DNA of 36,897 bases from Fructobacillus sp. CRL 2054 (GCF_028764065.1 NZ_JACOFN010000015.1:1-36897); one strand, 5' to 3'; positions 1 to 7,902 are shown, numbered from the stretch's first letter. The notes: generated from the letters alone by a model not told the origin. Numbers and translations are program-made.

Positions 1-157
1 CAATTTTAAAAAGAGAACTTATTTATCCGAACCAGTTTAAGAGTAAATTTGAGCTGGTTACGCGAATATCACGCTATATCCATCGATATAATCATGAACG
101 GATTCATACCTATGAATCGAACCTAGTAATGTAAAAAAAGTGTCTAACTTATTGACA
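1..157 (+). mobile_element. Right end of an IS3-family insertion sequence (partial)
   Basis: The window opens inside an insertion sequence. The tail of an IS3-type transposase frame ends at 134 and is followed by a terminal sequence whose outer end, read inwards on the minus strand, is TGTCAATAAGTTAGACAC. It begins with TG, as IS3-family ends do, so the element probably stops at 157. The left part lies outside the window. The boundary is inferred from the TG...CA rule and from the break in the neighbouring WxL gene; the target duplication cannot be seen. Confidence 0.7.
3..134 (+). CDS. IS3-family transposase OrfB, C-terminal fragment
   Basis: The open frame from base 3 to the TAA at 132-134 encodes about 43 residues. 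It starts ILKRELIYPNQF and contains ISRYIHRYNHERIH. This matches the end of IS3-family (IS150-like) DDE transposases, where a K-E-L stretch including the catalytic glutamate of DDE is followed by a YI.YYN.ERIH-like segment. Only the end of the rve integrase domain is present because the window begins inside the gene. The stop lies just before the terminal inverted repeat, as is usual. The family call rests on motif recognition only, and the exact IS name cannot be given. Confidence 0.75.
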   Translation: MLKRELIYPNQFKSKFELVTRISRYIHRYNHERIHTYESNLVM

Positions 158-632
158 TACGAGCATTACCTGTGATTTGACCATTAGTTGAGGCATCAGC
201 TTTTCCATCAGTTGTGGTAAAAAGGAACCCATTGGTTGTTGCCATTGGCAACTTAATACTCTGATCCTTTTCGTAGGCTAATTGATCAGCCTTAGCAGAA
301 ACGATATAGCCGCTACTTGAACCAGTCAAATCAGTAACTTGGATATATTCACCATCTGCTGTATATTGACTGTTCATACTTGAAGTAAGTGTCTTTGTTT
401 GGAAATCAAAGTTAGGAACATGGTCCAAAGTAAGGCCATTTGTTGTATCACCAGTAAAAGTAATTTTTGCAGTCCCCGTCAGGTTTTTGTTACCTGCTCC
501 TTTTTGATTGTCGACCCCTGCTACTGCAGGTGATGTCGCATTGTCATCCGCAAATGCTGCTGCAGGTGTTGCTAATGCTCCCGCAGTTAACAAAGTTGCT
601 ACGACTAGGTTTAACTTTGTAAATTTTTTCAT
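144..632 (-). pseudogene. WxL-domain-like surface protein, 3' end cut off by the IS element
   Basis: The start is taken at the ATG at 632, preceded by GAGGA with good spacing; a TTG further upstream would add seven residues without a better site. The product begins with a signal peptide (MKKFTKLNLVVATLLTAGAL..., likely cut after AAAFA near residue 27). The body has features of WxL proteins: an LTLDHVPNFDF segment followed by a VTDLTG...GYIVSA segment in place of the usual V.D.RG...GW. WxL domains normally continue to a final Y..TLTWTL-like strand, and that part is missing. The last codons and the stop (144-157) lie inside the inverted repeat of the IS3-type element, so the gene was truncated by insertion. 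WxL domains bind peptidoglycan non-covalently, so this remnant probably no longer anchors. The gene has its own promoter at 675-703. Confidence 0.75.
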
Positions 633-674
633 ATCTTCGTCCTCTATTTTCAAATAATTGTTACATCGGTAATA

Positions 675-710
675 ATTGTATGCTTTCCGTCACAATATGT
701 AAATTGTGAC
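675..710 (-). promoter_or_regulatory. Promoter of the WxL gene with an inverted repeat over the -35
   Basis: On the minus strand, TTTACA (698-703) and TACAAT (675-680) are separated by exactly 17 bases. A perfect inverted repeat, GTCACAAT-N6-ATTGTGAC (689-710), straddles the -35 box. This is typical placement for a repressor operator, but the regulator is unknown. A TGTTACAT motif at 659-666 lies between the -10 and the gene. Confidence 0.6.
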
Positions 711-795
711 AAATAGGGCAGTTTTGTTAAAATGGTACATTTATTTTTTAAAATCGCTCTGTATCAGTTATAAAGACGGTTTTAAAATATGAAAA

Positions 796-831
796 AAAAG
801 CAACAAATTCTTTTTTGAATTTGTTGCTTTT
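796..831 (-). terminator. Rho-independent terminator of lepB
   Basis: A 15-bp stem AAAAGCAACAAATTC / GAATTTGTTGCTTTT with a six-base loop lies directly downstream of the lepB stop and is followed on the minus strand by a T run. Confidence 0.85.
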
Positions 832-857
832 GTCTTTATTATGTCGCAAAAATGTAA

Positions 858-1481
858 TTATACGAAGAAATGTTGCTCTTCTTTGGCGATATTATTCTTT
901 ACGGTTGTTGAATACCAGAACGGTACGTGGACTTTTCCAATCACATGCTTCTTAGAAACAAATCCGAAGTAACGGGAATCGTTTGAAACAGAACGGTGAT
1001 CACCAAGGACAAAGTAAGAATCCTTTGGCACAACCGTTGAGTTACGGTCGCTTTGTTTCCATAGTCCGGTTGAAGACAAGGACTTCAAATCCCAAGATGA
1101 ACCAAAGGAGGAAGCAGTTCCGGTTGTTTGTTCGCTAGAACTGATGAAGTCTTGGTTTACCTTCTTGTTGTTAACGTAAAGGGTTCCGTCCTTGTATGAA
1201 ACAGTATCGCCGGCAACGGCGATGACACGCTTAACGTAGTCCTTGTTACCGCTTTGAATACGTGGGTCTTCCTTACGGGCGTCAAAAACGACAACATCCC
1301 CACGTTTCAAGTTCTCTGTCTTTTGGACAAAGACTTTTTGCTGGTCGAGCAAGTTAGGGTCCATCGAATCACCGTTAATGGTTACAATGTTAATCCAGAA
1401 AGTGGTGATGGCCAAATAGGCCACAACACCCAAGGCAATTGGAACAATCCAGTTCCAAATAAATGATAGTAATTTCTTCAT
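858..1481 (-). CDS. lepB: Type I signal peptidase
   Basis: The 207-residue product has one N-terminal membrane segment (about residues 8-30) followed by an extracellular S26 peptidase domain. The family's signature boxes are all visible: GDSMDP with the catalytic serine S39, YVKRVIA with the general-base lysine K84, and the downstream LGDHR.VSNDSR box. It removes signal peptides from Sec-exported proteins at the outer face of the membrane, and the surface proteins in this window would be clients. The length fits Gram-positive SipS-like enzymes with a single anchor. The ATG is preceded by GAGGATATTACT, which supports the start. It is transcribed alone, with a strong terminator downstream and about 100 bases separating it from rbsK. 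Confidence 0.95.
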   Translation of the reverse strand: MKKLLSFIWNWIVPIALGVVAYLAITTFWINIVTINGDSMDPNLLDQQKVFVQKTENLKRGDVVVFDARKEDPRIQSGNKDYVKRVIAVAGDTVSYKDGTLYVNNKKVNQDFISSSEQTTGTASSFGSSWDLKSLSSTGLWKQSDRNSTVVPKDSYFVLGDHRSVSNDSRYFGFVSKKHVIGKVHVPFWYSTTVKNNIAKEEQHFFV

Positions 1482-1587
1482 AGTAATATCCTCGAACTAA
1501 GCTTACTCGTTTCCTCGCGGACTGACAAGCTAAGCATCAGATTCTGTGATTTTTTCTGTTTTCTTCTATATAAATAGCAAAAAATTT

Positions 1588-2523
1588 TTAGTTAATTTTT
1601 GGTAATTCTGACAATACCGCTTCTTCATATGGAATAGAAGGGAGTGCCCCAGCAGAAGCAACCGTAATAGAAGAGGCAGCAACGGCGTAGCGAATGGCCC
1701 CTTCGATGTTGTCAAATGATGGAGACAAACGAGAAAGCAGTGCCCCGATGAAGGTATCTCCTGCAGCGGTCGTATCAATGGCCGTTGTCTTGATGGCCGG
1801 TACCATGACTTCCTTACCGGACTTAGACTTGTAGAAGGCGCCTTTATCACCCAGGGTAATCAACACATGCTCTAGGCCCATGTCAAAGAAGAAGTTGGCA
1901 TTGGCAATCAGAGACGCACGGTCGGTCACAGGAATGTTTGAAATCAATGCCGCCTCGTGTTCGTTTGGGATAATCATATCCGTCAAAGCTAACAAAGACT
2001 TAGGCAGGTCTTCCTGATCAGGAACAGGCGCTGGATTCAAGACAGTGGTCACGTCCATGTCCTTAGCTTCCTTGAAGGCGGCCTGGGCTGTCTCCAAAGG
2101 AATCTCTAATTGGGTCAAGCAAAAGTCTGAGTCTTTCAATGATTCGCGTTGGTCCCAGATATCTTTAGCAGAGAGATCCCCGTTAGCACCTTCGTATACA
2201 TAGATGATGTTATCACCGGTTGCCTTCGAAACGGTAATGTAGGCCTGGCCGGTCTGGAACTTATCAGACTGCAAAACGTAGTCCAAATTCAAGTTATCTT
2301 CTGCTACCTGCTGACCAAGGTCAAAGTCCGATCCGACTTTGGTAATGAAGTTCGACAGAGCACCTGAACGGGCAATAGCCACCGCCTGGTTCAGACCCTT
2401 ACCACCCATTACTTCTTCCTGGTGTTGAGCAATTGATAATGTCTCCCCGGATTCCGCCAAGCGGGGCACTCGGGTTACACGGTCCAAATTAGTTGAGCCA
2501 ACTACGGTTACTTGCTTTTTCAT
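1588..2523 (-). CDS. rbsK: Ribokinase
   Basis: PfkB-family sugar kinase of 311 residues. The N-terminal region has the substrate-binding GGKGLNQAVA box, and the C-terminal region has the catalytic TTAAGDTFIGAL motif containing the base aspartate. The expected reaction is ATP-dependent phosphorylation of D-ribose to ribose 5-phosphate. Two ATGs compete; the downstream one at 2523 is chosen because AAAGG lies six bases upstream, whereas the ATG at 2529 abuts that site. It is divergent from rpiA, whose product uses ribose 5-phosphate, so the pair forms a ribose-to-pentose-phosphate unit. No ribose transporter or RbsR regulator is adjacent. Substrate specificity is inferred from overall similarity and the rpiA neighbour. 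Confidence 0.88.
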   Translation of the reverse strand: MKKQVTVVGSTNLDRVTRVPRLAESGETLSIAQHQEEVMGGKGLNQAVAIARSGALSNFITKVGSDFDLGQQVAEDNLNLDYVLQSDKFQTGQAYITVSKATGDNIIYVYEGANGDLSAKDIWDQRESLKDSDFCLTQLEIPLETAQAAFKEAKDMDVTTVLNPAPVPDQEDLPKSLLALTDMIIPNEHEAALISNIPVTDRASLIANANFFFDMGLEHVLITLGDKGAFYKSKSGKEVMVPAIKTTAIDTTAAGDTFIGALLSRLSPSFDNIEGAIRYAVAASSITVASAGALPSIPYEEAVLSELPKIN

Positions 2524-2633
2524 GGTCATCCTTTTCTGTCTGACAAAATTTATTCACCTCTTATTTTACTAAAAATGCCCGACTTTAGCAGTAAAAATAG
2601 GAAAGTCATCCCGGCCAAAGGGCGCCTGTCTGC

Positions 2634-2639
2634 TATAAT
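2634..2639 (+). promoter_or_regulatory. Candidate -10 box of rpiA
   Basis: TATAAT lies 37 bases before the GTG start, preceded by a GC-rich stretch with no convincing -35 box. The start region is therefore only partly supported. Confidence 0.45.
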
Positions 2640-2676
2640 AGAAAATAGATTATGTCGTTTTAATGGAGGATTTACC

Positions 2677-3354
2677 GTGAATGACCATAAAGTAAAAGCT
2701 GCTCAAATGGCCGTTGAGTTGATTCCTAACCAAGCCATCGTTGGCCTCGGTTCTGGCTCAACCGCTTCCATCTTTATCGACTTGCTAGCTAAGAAAGCCC
2801 ATGAAGAATCCATGGATATCACATGCGTGGCCACTTCTGGTCAAACGCAGCAACTGGCCCTCGGTTTCGGCCTAAAAGTTGTCGACATTGATGCCGTTGA
2901 TCGAATCGATGTCACGGTTGATGGCGCCGACGAAGTGGATCCCTACCTAAACGGGATTAAGGGTGGCGGTGCCGCCCTTCTCTTCGAAAAGATTGTGGCT
3001 GTTAACTCACAAAAGAACATCTGGGTGGTTGATTCTTCTAAGAAGCATCCCCGCCTCGGATCCTTCAAGCTTCCGGTTGAAGTGGTGAAGTTTGGTGTGC
3101 ACCACGTGTACAACTATTTGAAGGAACGGGATTTGAAGCCCGTCTACCGTCAGCAAGAAGACGGCAACTACCTAACAACGGATTCAGGTAACTACATCAT
3201 CGATATCGATATTTCACGTGTTGATGACTTACCTAAGTTGGCCGATGAATTGAAATCCCTGACGGGAGTCGTTGAACACGGACTCTTTATCGACGTCTGT
3301 GACGTGCTTTTGGACGGTAATACCGGTCAAAGCATCTACCGAAAAGACTTATAA
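2677..3354 (+). CDS. rpiA: Ribose-5-phosphate isomerase A
   Basis: The GTG at 2677 is chosen because TGGAGGA lies seven bases upstream and because it gives a 225-residue protein, the usual size for RpiA. A longer reading from 2512 would run through the promoter. Family motifs are clear: GLGSGSTAS near the N-terminus (phosphate loop), DGADEVDP with the catalytic aspartates, and the GIKGGGAALLFEKIVA segment with the catalytic glutamate. It interconverts ribose 5-phosphate and ribulose 5-phosphate in the cytoplasm, linking ribose catabolism to the phosphoketolase pathway of heterofermenters. It is divergent from rbsK and ends at a strong terminator. Confidence 0.95.
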   Translation: MNDHKVKAAQMAVELIPNQAIVGLGSGSTASIFIDLLAKKAHEESMDITCVATSGQTQQLALGFGLKVVDIDAVDRIDVTVDGADEVDPYLNGIKGGGAALLFEKIVAVNSQKNIWVVDSSKKHPRLGSFKLPVEVVKFGVHHVYNYLKERDLKPVYRQQEDGNYLTTDSGNYIIDIDISRVDDLPKLADELKSLTGVVEHGLFIDVCDVLLDGNTGQSIYRKDL

Positions 3355-3360
3355 TCAAGA

Positions 3361-3392
3361 AAAGCGGTGAAACAATGTTTCACCGCTTTTTT
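3361..3392 (+). terminator. Terminator of rpiA
   Basis: The stem AAAGCGGTGAAAC / GTTTCACCGCTTT with a three-base loop is followed by a T run. It can also serve the convergent TetR gene. Confidence 0.88.
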
Positions 3393-3402
3393 AATGCACT
3401 TT

Positions 3403-4011
3403 TTAATCACTTAACGTAAATTGACGTTCAAACTGCTGGAACTGCCGGTCAATTTGAAGTTCCTGCAGTTCCCCGGTCAAGGCGAGAACGTTCATCCCTT
3501 CGATCAAAAGCATCAGTTCTTCAGCAAGCAAACGGACCTGGTCGCTTTCAATCTTTTTCTGCTCAGCACCTAGGTTTAGGACCGCCTGCACAGTTGCCCG
3601 GGTTGCATTGACCTGCTTTTGCTTCAAGCGACGGTCTGCCTCCGTGTTATGGGTAAAGGAATACTCATACATGGCTCGCAGTAAGGAAGGCTTTCCTTCG
3701 GACAACCCAAGCAGGCGTTTCTTATGATCAGCCAGATAGTCGGTTAGTACCTTATCAAAGTCCGGCTTATCCTTTAGCTCCTGACGGATGAGGTCAAACT
3801 GTCGAACCGAGCGGCTCCGCACCACTTCAACAAAGAGTTCATCAACAGACTGAAAGTAAAGATAAATGCCGCCACGGCTAATCCCACAGGCATTAATAAT
3901 GGCCTGCATGTTCACGTTTAAGAAGCCCTCTTCCGAAAAGACCTGCGTGGCCGTCCTCAAAATAGCTTCTTTTTTAGCCTGTCTTGTCTTACTTAACTCT
4001 ACTTTTGCCAT
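3403..4011 (-). CDS. TetR/AcrR-family transcriptional regulator
   Basis: 202 residues. The N-terminal TetR helix-turn-helix is visible: KEAILRTATQVFSEEGF, then the recognition region IINACGISRGGIYLYF. The C-terminal ligand domain is unremarkable. The start at 4011 follows GAGGTAAGTC. The gene is divergent from a FolT-like ECF transporter S-component. The 100-base spacer holds two similar TGACA-type palindromes, one on each -35 box, so it very likely represses both itself and the transporter gene. The ligand is unknown and would be expected to relate to the transported molecule. It is a paralogue-type relative of the TetR regulator at 14937 (hrtR), which also sits next to TGACA...TGTCA sites, but the half-site spacing differs. 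Confidence 0.85.
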   Translation of the reverse strand: MAKVELSKTRQAKKEAILRTATQVFSEEGFLNVNMQAIINACGISRGGIYLYFQSVDELFVEVVRSRSVRQFDLIRQELKDKPDFDKVLTDYLADHKKRLLGLSEGKPSLLRAMYEYSFTHNTEADRRLKQKQVNATRATVQAVLNLGAEQKKIESDQVRLLAEELMLLIEGMNVLALTGELQELQIDRQFQQFERQFTLSD

Positions 4012-4028
4012 GACTTACCTCAAATATA

Positions 4029-4090
4029 AAATGACACGGTTGTCAATTTATAGTATAATCGATTTTATTGAAATGACAAAGGTGTCATTT
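4029..4090. promoter_or_regulatory. Divergent promoters with two matching operators
   Basis: Operator 1 is AAATGACA-N4-TGTCAATT (4029-4048) and operator 2 is AAATGACA-N4-TGTCATTT (4071-4090, perfect). Their centres are 42 bases apart, about four helical turns. Each overlaps a -35 box: ATGACA (4031-4036)-N17-TATAAT (4054-4059) reads toward the transporter, and TTGTCA (4074-4079)-N16-TATACT (4052-4057) reads toward the regulator. The -10 boxes overlap back to back. Confidence 0.75.
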
Positions 4091-4111
4091 TTTATAAAAG
4101 AGAGGTTACTC

Positions 4112-4609
4112 ATGATTAAAGAAAGTAAAAAAATTGCCGGGCTAGCGGTATTACTAGCCATCCACATCCTACTCAGTCGCATTGCCATCGGGCCCGACTT
4201 TGCCAAAATTAGTTTGGCCTTCATCCCCCTTGTCATTGCCGGCTACTTTTATGGCAGTGTGGCGAACATGTTCATGTGCATGCTGGCCAACATCATCGTC
4301 TTTACCATTTTCTCAACGGGTACTTTCTCCCCCTTCTTCCTATTCTCGGCAGCACTGGCAGGTTTAGTTTACGGGTTACTGCAAAAACCAACGATTACTC
4401 GAATCATCCTGGTAAACCTCGTGGTGGTTGTGGGTATTTCATTCTTTTTAAATACCGCCATCATCTCCTTCTCCTACCACGTGCCACTAGAAGGCTTACT
4501 GCTTAGCCGTGCCATTCGAACGACCATCACCCTTGTGATTCAGATTGCCATCTCGATTACACTCTTAAAGAACTCGGCAATTCAACAATTCAAAAATAAA
4601 ATGAACTAA
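4112..4609 (+). CDS. ECF transporter S-component, FolT-like
   Basis: 165-residue, very hydrophobic protein with about five to six membrane segments. The start at 4112 follows AGAGAGGTTACTC. Segments such as LSRIAIG, SLAFIPLVIAGYFYGS and SAALAGLVYGLL resemble the folate-type ECF substrate-binding subunits (FolT). These join a shared energizing module (EcfA, EcfA', EcfT) encoded elsewhere to import a vitamin. Folate is the best guess by resemblance, but the substrate cannot be fixed. Control by a divergent TetR repressor is unusual for vitamin S-components, which more often use riboswitches; no riboswitch is visible here. A terminator follows. Confidence 0.75.
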   Translation: MIKESKKIAGLAVLLAIHILLSRIAIGPDFAKISLAFIPLVIAGYFYGSVANMFMCMLANIIVFTIFSTGTFSPFFLFSAALAGLVYGLLQKPTITRIILVNLVVVVGISFFLNTAIISFSYHVPLEGLLLSRAIRTTITLVIQIAISITLLKNSAIQQFKNKMN

Positions 4610-4620
4610 ATGAAGGCAAA

Positions 4621-4653
4621 TAAAAAGACATCGATGCGAATCAATGTCTTTTT
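4621..4653 (+). terminator. Terminator after the ECF S-component
   Basis: An imperfect hairpin pairs AAAAAGACAT with ATGTCTTTTT and ends in a T run. Confidence 0.7.
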
Positions 4654-4678
4654 TAATGCTTTTTATTTTTTAATGAAC

Positions 4679-6328
4679 TTACTTATGGCTCTTTGTAAAG
4701 AAGTAAGCCAATGTGGCAGAAATACCTAACGCAAGTGGTAGAAGAAGGCCAAGGTGCTTCTCAACCTGCTGGCCAGTACTTGGCAACTGTGTCAATAGCT
4801 TACGACTAGCTACCTTACTATTTCGGGTAGAGCCAACTTGATTAGACTGACCATCGTCCCCACCAGTTGTTGGAAGGCTGATACCCTTGTGATGATTCTT
4901 GTTATTTGGTGATGGGGTCGGTGTTGGCGTTACGGCCTTCATACTATAGAGTACGTTGACAACCTCGTCCTGCTCATCAGCCGTATCGGTCAACTTTGGC
5001 TTCTCAGCAGCAATCATCGTAACAGTCTGGCCATTTACCTTAGGGTCCTCATACTTCGAATCGATGGTTGCTGGCACTGTTACCGCGGCAAACTGGCTAT
5101 CCTGTCCATCGGTGACGACCCAATCAGTCTTAGTCGTTGTATTATTCATCATGTCCTTCGTGACCGTCCGCTGGTAAGTTAACTGCTGAACGGTTGAAGA
5201 AGCAATAACATGACCAGAAGCGTCCTGATAATTGATTGTTCGCTTAACAACCTTGCTTTCTTGGCTAGTGATATAACGTCCCCAGACGTACCAACCACCG
5301 GGTTGGTTACCAGTATCATAAAGTTTACGGTAGGTATCCGCATCCATTGTCGTGCCGGTTGTTTCTCGATCATCTGGGTTATTAATTGGCGTGTAAAGAT
5401 GATCATAACGATTGCCCTTCCACGTATCACCCAGTAATGACCACCAGGTAAAATGAGACTTTGGCATATTAATGTAAAGCAAGTCACCATTACCAATACC
5501 ATTAAACATGTAATCCATATGGTCTGCAACGACTTTTTGAGTATCAAAACTACTAATATCCAAGCGGGTTAGTCCCGATGCCATCGAGAACATACCATAC
5601 ATTGTAGTGGCGTTCGACGTATTAAAGTGACTCAAATCCAAAGTCTTCAAGGAAGCATCATTTGAAAATAGATAACGGAAATAAACTACCTGACTAGTAT
5701 CGAAGTTGCGAACATCTAGGCTCTGCAAGGCGGTCATATCAGAAAACATGGCTGACATGTCGGTTACCTTCGAGGTATCAAAATGACTAACATCAAGGGA
5801 GGTTACCTTGGCATCCCCCCGGAACATGTAGTACATCGAAGTAACGTTGGATGTATCCAAGTAAGTTAATCCGTCGATGCTTGTCAAATTAGGCAACTCG
5901 GCTAACAAGTGATCTGAATTAACTGGCGCTTGGACAGCTCCTGTAAAACGAATTGTTTGAATATCATTGGCAAAACTTAAGGCACTCACCTTGCTCATGA
6001 TACCAGCGCCATTAATTGTCAAAGTCTTGCTACTATCATTCCAACTATAGGTTGCTGTTCCTAAATTACCGCTGTCAGCACTTTGGGCCACTACTGTCTG
6101 CCCAGTTGTTTCAGAAGCCATGGCCGTCGAATGACTTTCAGAGCTCAAAACACCGCTTCCACTAATCAATGCAAGGGAAGTCAATGGTAGAATAAGCCAA
6201 TTCTTTGCAGCATTGAGTGGAAAACGATTTTGATTATTTGACTGTACGCTATACTTCATAATACATTGCTTAGGTTTTTTTGAGATAAGCCACTCCGATT
6301 TATCAATTTTTGTTACTTTATGTAACAT
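4679..6328 (-). CDS. LPXTG surface protein with DUF285 (BspA-like) repeats and a Mub-like domain
   Basis: Up to 549 residues. After a hydrophobic export segment (about residues 45-62), the body carries at least four DUF285 repeats of about 24 residues (for example TSNVTSMYYMFRG, TSKVTDMSAMFSD, TSQVVYFRYLFSN, TSNATTMYGMFSM), each led by an L-D-S/V-F-T-like strand. One Mub B2-like domain starts at KRTINYQDASGHVI, followed by a short TPTPTPSP linker. The C-terminus has a sortase signal LPSTGQ (residue 515), a hydrophobic stretch and the tail TKSHK. A second motif, LPTTGG, sits 30 residues earlier. The likely role is adhesion or surface display; sortase is not in this window. The start is uncertain: the first ATG has only a weak AAAG site, and an alternative ATG at 6259 gives a more compact signal peptide but has no visible ribosome site. 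Confidence 0.85.
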   Translation of the reverse strand: MLHKVTKIDKSEWLISKKPKQCIMKYSVQSNNQNRFPLNAAKNWLILPLTSLALISGSGVLSSESHSTAMASETTGQTVVAQSADSGNLGTATYSWNDSSKTLTINGAGIMSKVSALSFANDIQTIRFTGAVQAPVNSDHLLAELPNLTSIDGLTYLDTSNVTSMYYMFRGDAKVTSLDVSHFDTSKVTDMSAMFSDMTALQSLDVRNFDTSQVVYFRYLFSNDASLKTLDLSHFNTSNATTMYGMFSMASGLTRLDISSFDTQKVVADHMDYMFNGIGNGDLLYINMPKSHFTWWSLLGDTWKGNRYDHLYTPINNPDDRETTGTTMDADTYRKLYDTGNQPGGWYVWGRYITSQESKVVKRTINYQDASGHVIASSTVQQLTYQRTVTKDMMNNTTTKTDWVVTDGQDSQFAAVTVPATIDSKYEDPKVNGQTVTMIAAEKPKLTDTADEQDEVVNVLYSMKAVTPTPTPSPNNKNHHKGISLPTTGGDDGQSNQVGSTRNSKVASRKLLTQLPSTGQQVEKHLGLLLPLALGISATLAYFFTKSHK

Positions 6329-6348
6329 TTTCTTTACATTTGTTACAT
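6311..6348. repeat. Iterated TGTTAC/GTAACA motifs
   Basis: TGTTAC (6311-6316), GTAACA (6322-6327) and TGTTACAT (6341-6348) form nested inverted repeats, including ATGTAACA-N13-TGTTACAT. They overlap the first possible start codon of the DUF285 surface gene. TGTTACAT also occurs before the WxL gene at 659-666. This may be a regulator site; its function is unknown. Confidence 0.4.
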
Positions 6349-6521
6349 ATCAACTATGTTTTACCACCATAATCTAAAATTGTACATAGTTTCCCTTTTA
6401 TTTTTTATACTTTTTCAACATAAAATTTCTTTTATCTGATTCCTTGAAAAATATAGGTCAAAAGCCTATCATAAAGCTATATTTTACTAATCTAGAATCT
6501 TTCTTTAATGGAGCCTGAATT

Positions 6522-7883
6522 ATGACCTCGTCAACAACTAAATCAGCCCTGAACGATACCATTCATCCCGAGCACTTACGCCAGCACATGGCAGTCCGCT
6601 GGGAAAAGTTCATCGGCGAAGAAAAGGTACCCGCTCGAGAGTCTACCCTCCCCGTTCGCGCCTCAATCGTGGGTCGTGTGGGGATTCTCTTACTTTCCTG
6701 CGGAACGGGAGCCTGGCGTGTTCGATCAGCCATGAACACCGTTGCCCGCGCCTTACAATTAACGGTATCCGCCGATATTGGCTTTACCGCCATCACCTTT
6801 TCCTGCTTTGACGGTGTTGAGTCCTATACCGAGTCACTTACGCTGGCAGCGACCGGGGTCAATACTCACAAAATGACCATGATTGAGAACTTTGTCGCTG
6901 ACTTTGCCAGCGAATATGCTGATCAAACACCACAAATCGTCCACAAGGCTCTAAGCAAGATTCAAAAGCAGCCTGGAAACTACTCAGCCTTAATGGCTGG
7001 ACTAGCCGCTGCCATCGCCTGTGCAGGATTTATTTTTTTGCTTGGTGGTGGACCAGTTGAAATGCTTGGTTGCTTTACTGGCGCCTTTGCCGGAAACTTT
7101 ACTCGTAAGGTGCTTGGTGGCCGTCACTGGAACGCCGTCGCCACCACTGGTCTAGGCGTTGCCGCCGCCTGTCTGACTTACGTCGCCACCCTTTTCATTC
7201 TGGGACTTTTTGTTCACCTTTCATCCGCCCATGAGGCTGGTTACATTGGTTCAATGCTCTTCGTAATTCCTGGTTTCCCATTTATCACTTCCATCCTGGA
7301 CCTCTCTAAAAATGATATGCGATCCGGATTAGAGCGACTCGCCTTCGCACTGATGATCATCTTCTCAGCAACCCTGATTGGTTGGCTGCTGGCATTAGTC
7401 TTCCAGTTGCACCCTCAAAACTTCTTACCCCAAGGACTATCACTTTATCCATTGATTGCCTGCCGTTTGATGGCCTCTTTCGCCGGGGTCTTCGGTTTCT
7501 CCATGATGTTTAACTCCAAACCTAAAATGGCCATTACGGCTGGACTAATTGGTGCCGTTGCGAACACAACTCGCCTTGAATTAGTTGATCTTTCACAGCT
7601 CCCACCTGCAGCCGCTGCCTTTGTTGGTGCCCTGATTGCTGGAGTAGCCGCATCCTTGATTAACCACCGCACAGACTTTCCGCGGATTTCATTGACTGTT
7701 CCGGCCATCGTCATCATGGTTCCTGGCCTTTATATTTACCGTGGTGTTTATAACCTTGGTTTGAACAACATCGGAACTGGTGCTACCTGGCTGGTTCGCG
7801 CTGCACTCATCATGGTCTTCCTACCATTTGGGCTCTACGTCGCTCGTTTCCTCTTTGATAAGGACTGGCGTAAAGTCGATTAA
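6522..7883 (+). CDS. ThrE-family threonine/serine exporter
   Basis: 453 residues. The N-terminal soluble part (about 1-160; VGRVGILLLSCGTGAWRVRSAMN, then SADIGFTAITFS) matches the conserved start of the ThrE domain (formerly DUF1212). The remainder holds about ten membrane helices covering the ThrE and ThrE_2 regions in one chain; many Firmicutes carry these as two separate genes. Members export threonine, serine or small peptides using the proton gradient. The start at 6522 has GGAG upstream. It is monocistronic, divergent from the LPXTG gene, and ends in an imperfect terminator. Which substrate it prefers cannot be read from sequence. Confidence 0.85.
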   Translation: MTSSTTKSALNDTIHPEHLRQHMAVRWEKFIGEEKVPARESTLPVRASIVGRVGILLLSCGTGAWRVRSAMNTVARALQLTVSADIGFTAITFSCFDGVESYTESLTLAATGVNTHKMTMIENFVADFASEYADQTPQIVHKALSKIQKQPGNYSALMAGLAAAIACAGFIFLLGGGPVEMLGCFTGAFAGNFTRKVLGGRHWNAVATTGLGVAAACLTYVATLFILGLFVHLSSAHEAGYIGSMLFVIPGFPFITSILDLSKNDMRSGLERLAFALMIIFSATLIGWLLALVFQLHPQNFLPQGLSLYPLIACRLMASFAGVFGFSMMFNSKPKMAITAGLIGAVANTTRLELVDLSQLPPAAAAFVGALIAGVAASLINHRTDFPRISLTVPAIVIMVPGLYIYRGVYNLGLNNIGTGATWLVRAALIMVFLPFGLYVARFLFDKDWRKVD

Positions 7884-7902
7884 ATTATCTAATTGTTAAA
7901 CA

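Noticed and set aside
689-710. Rex or Crp/Fnr site before the WxL gene
   Set aside because: Rex sites read TTGTGAA-N4-TTCACAA and Crp sites TGTGA-N6-TCACA; the repeat here has the opposite half-site order.
1566-1850. 94-residue frame inside rbsK
   Set aside because: Shadow frame of the ribokinase gene, no ribosome site and no recognisable family.
2512-2676. Upstream extension of rpiA
   Set aside because: It crosses the -10 box; the GTG at 2677 has an ideal GGAGG site and gives the normal family length.
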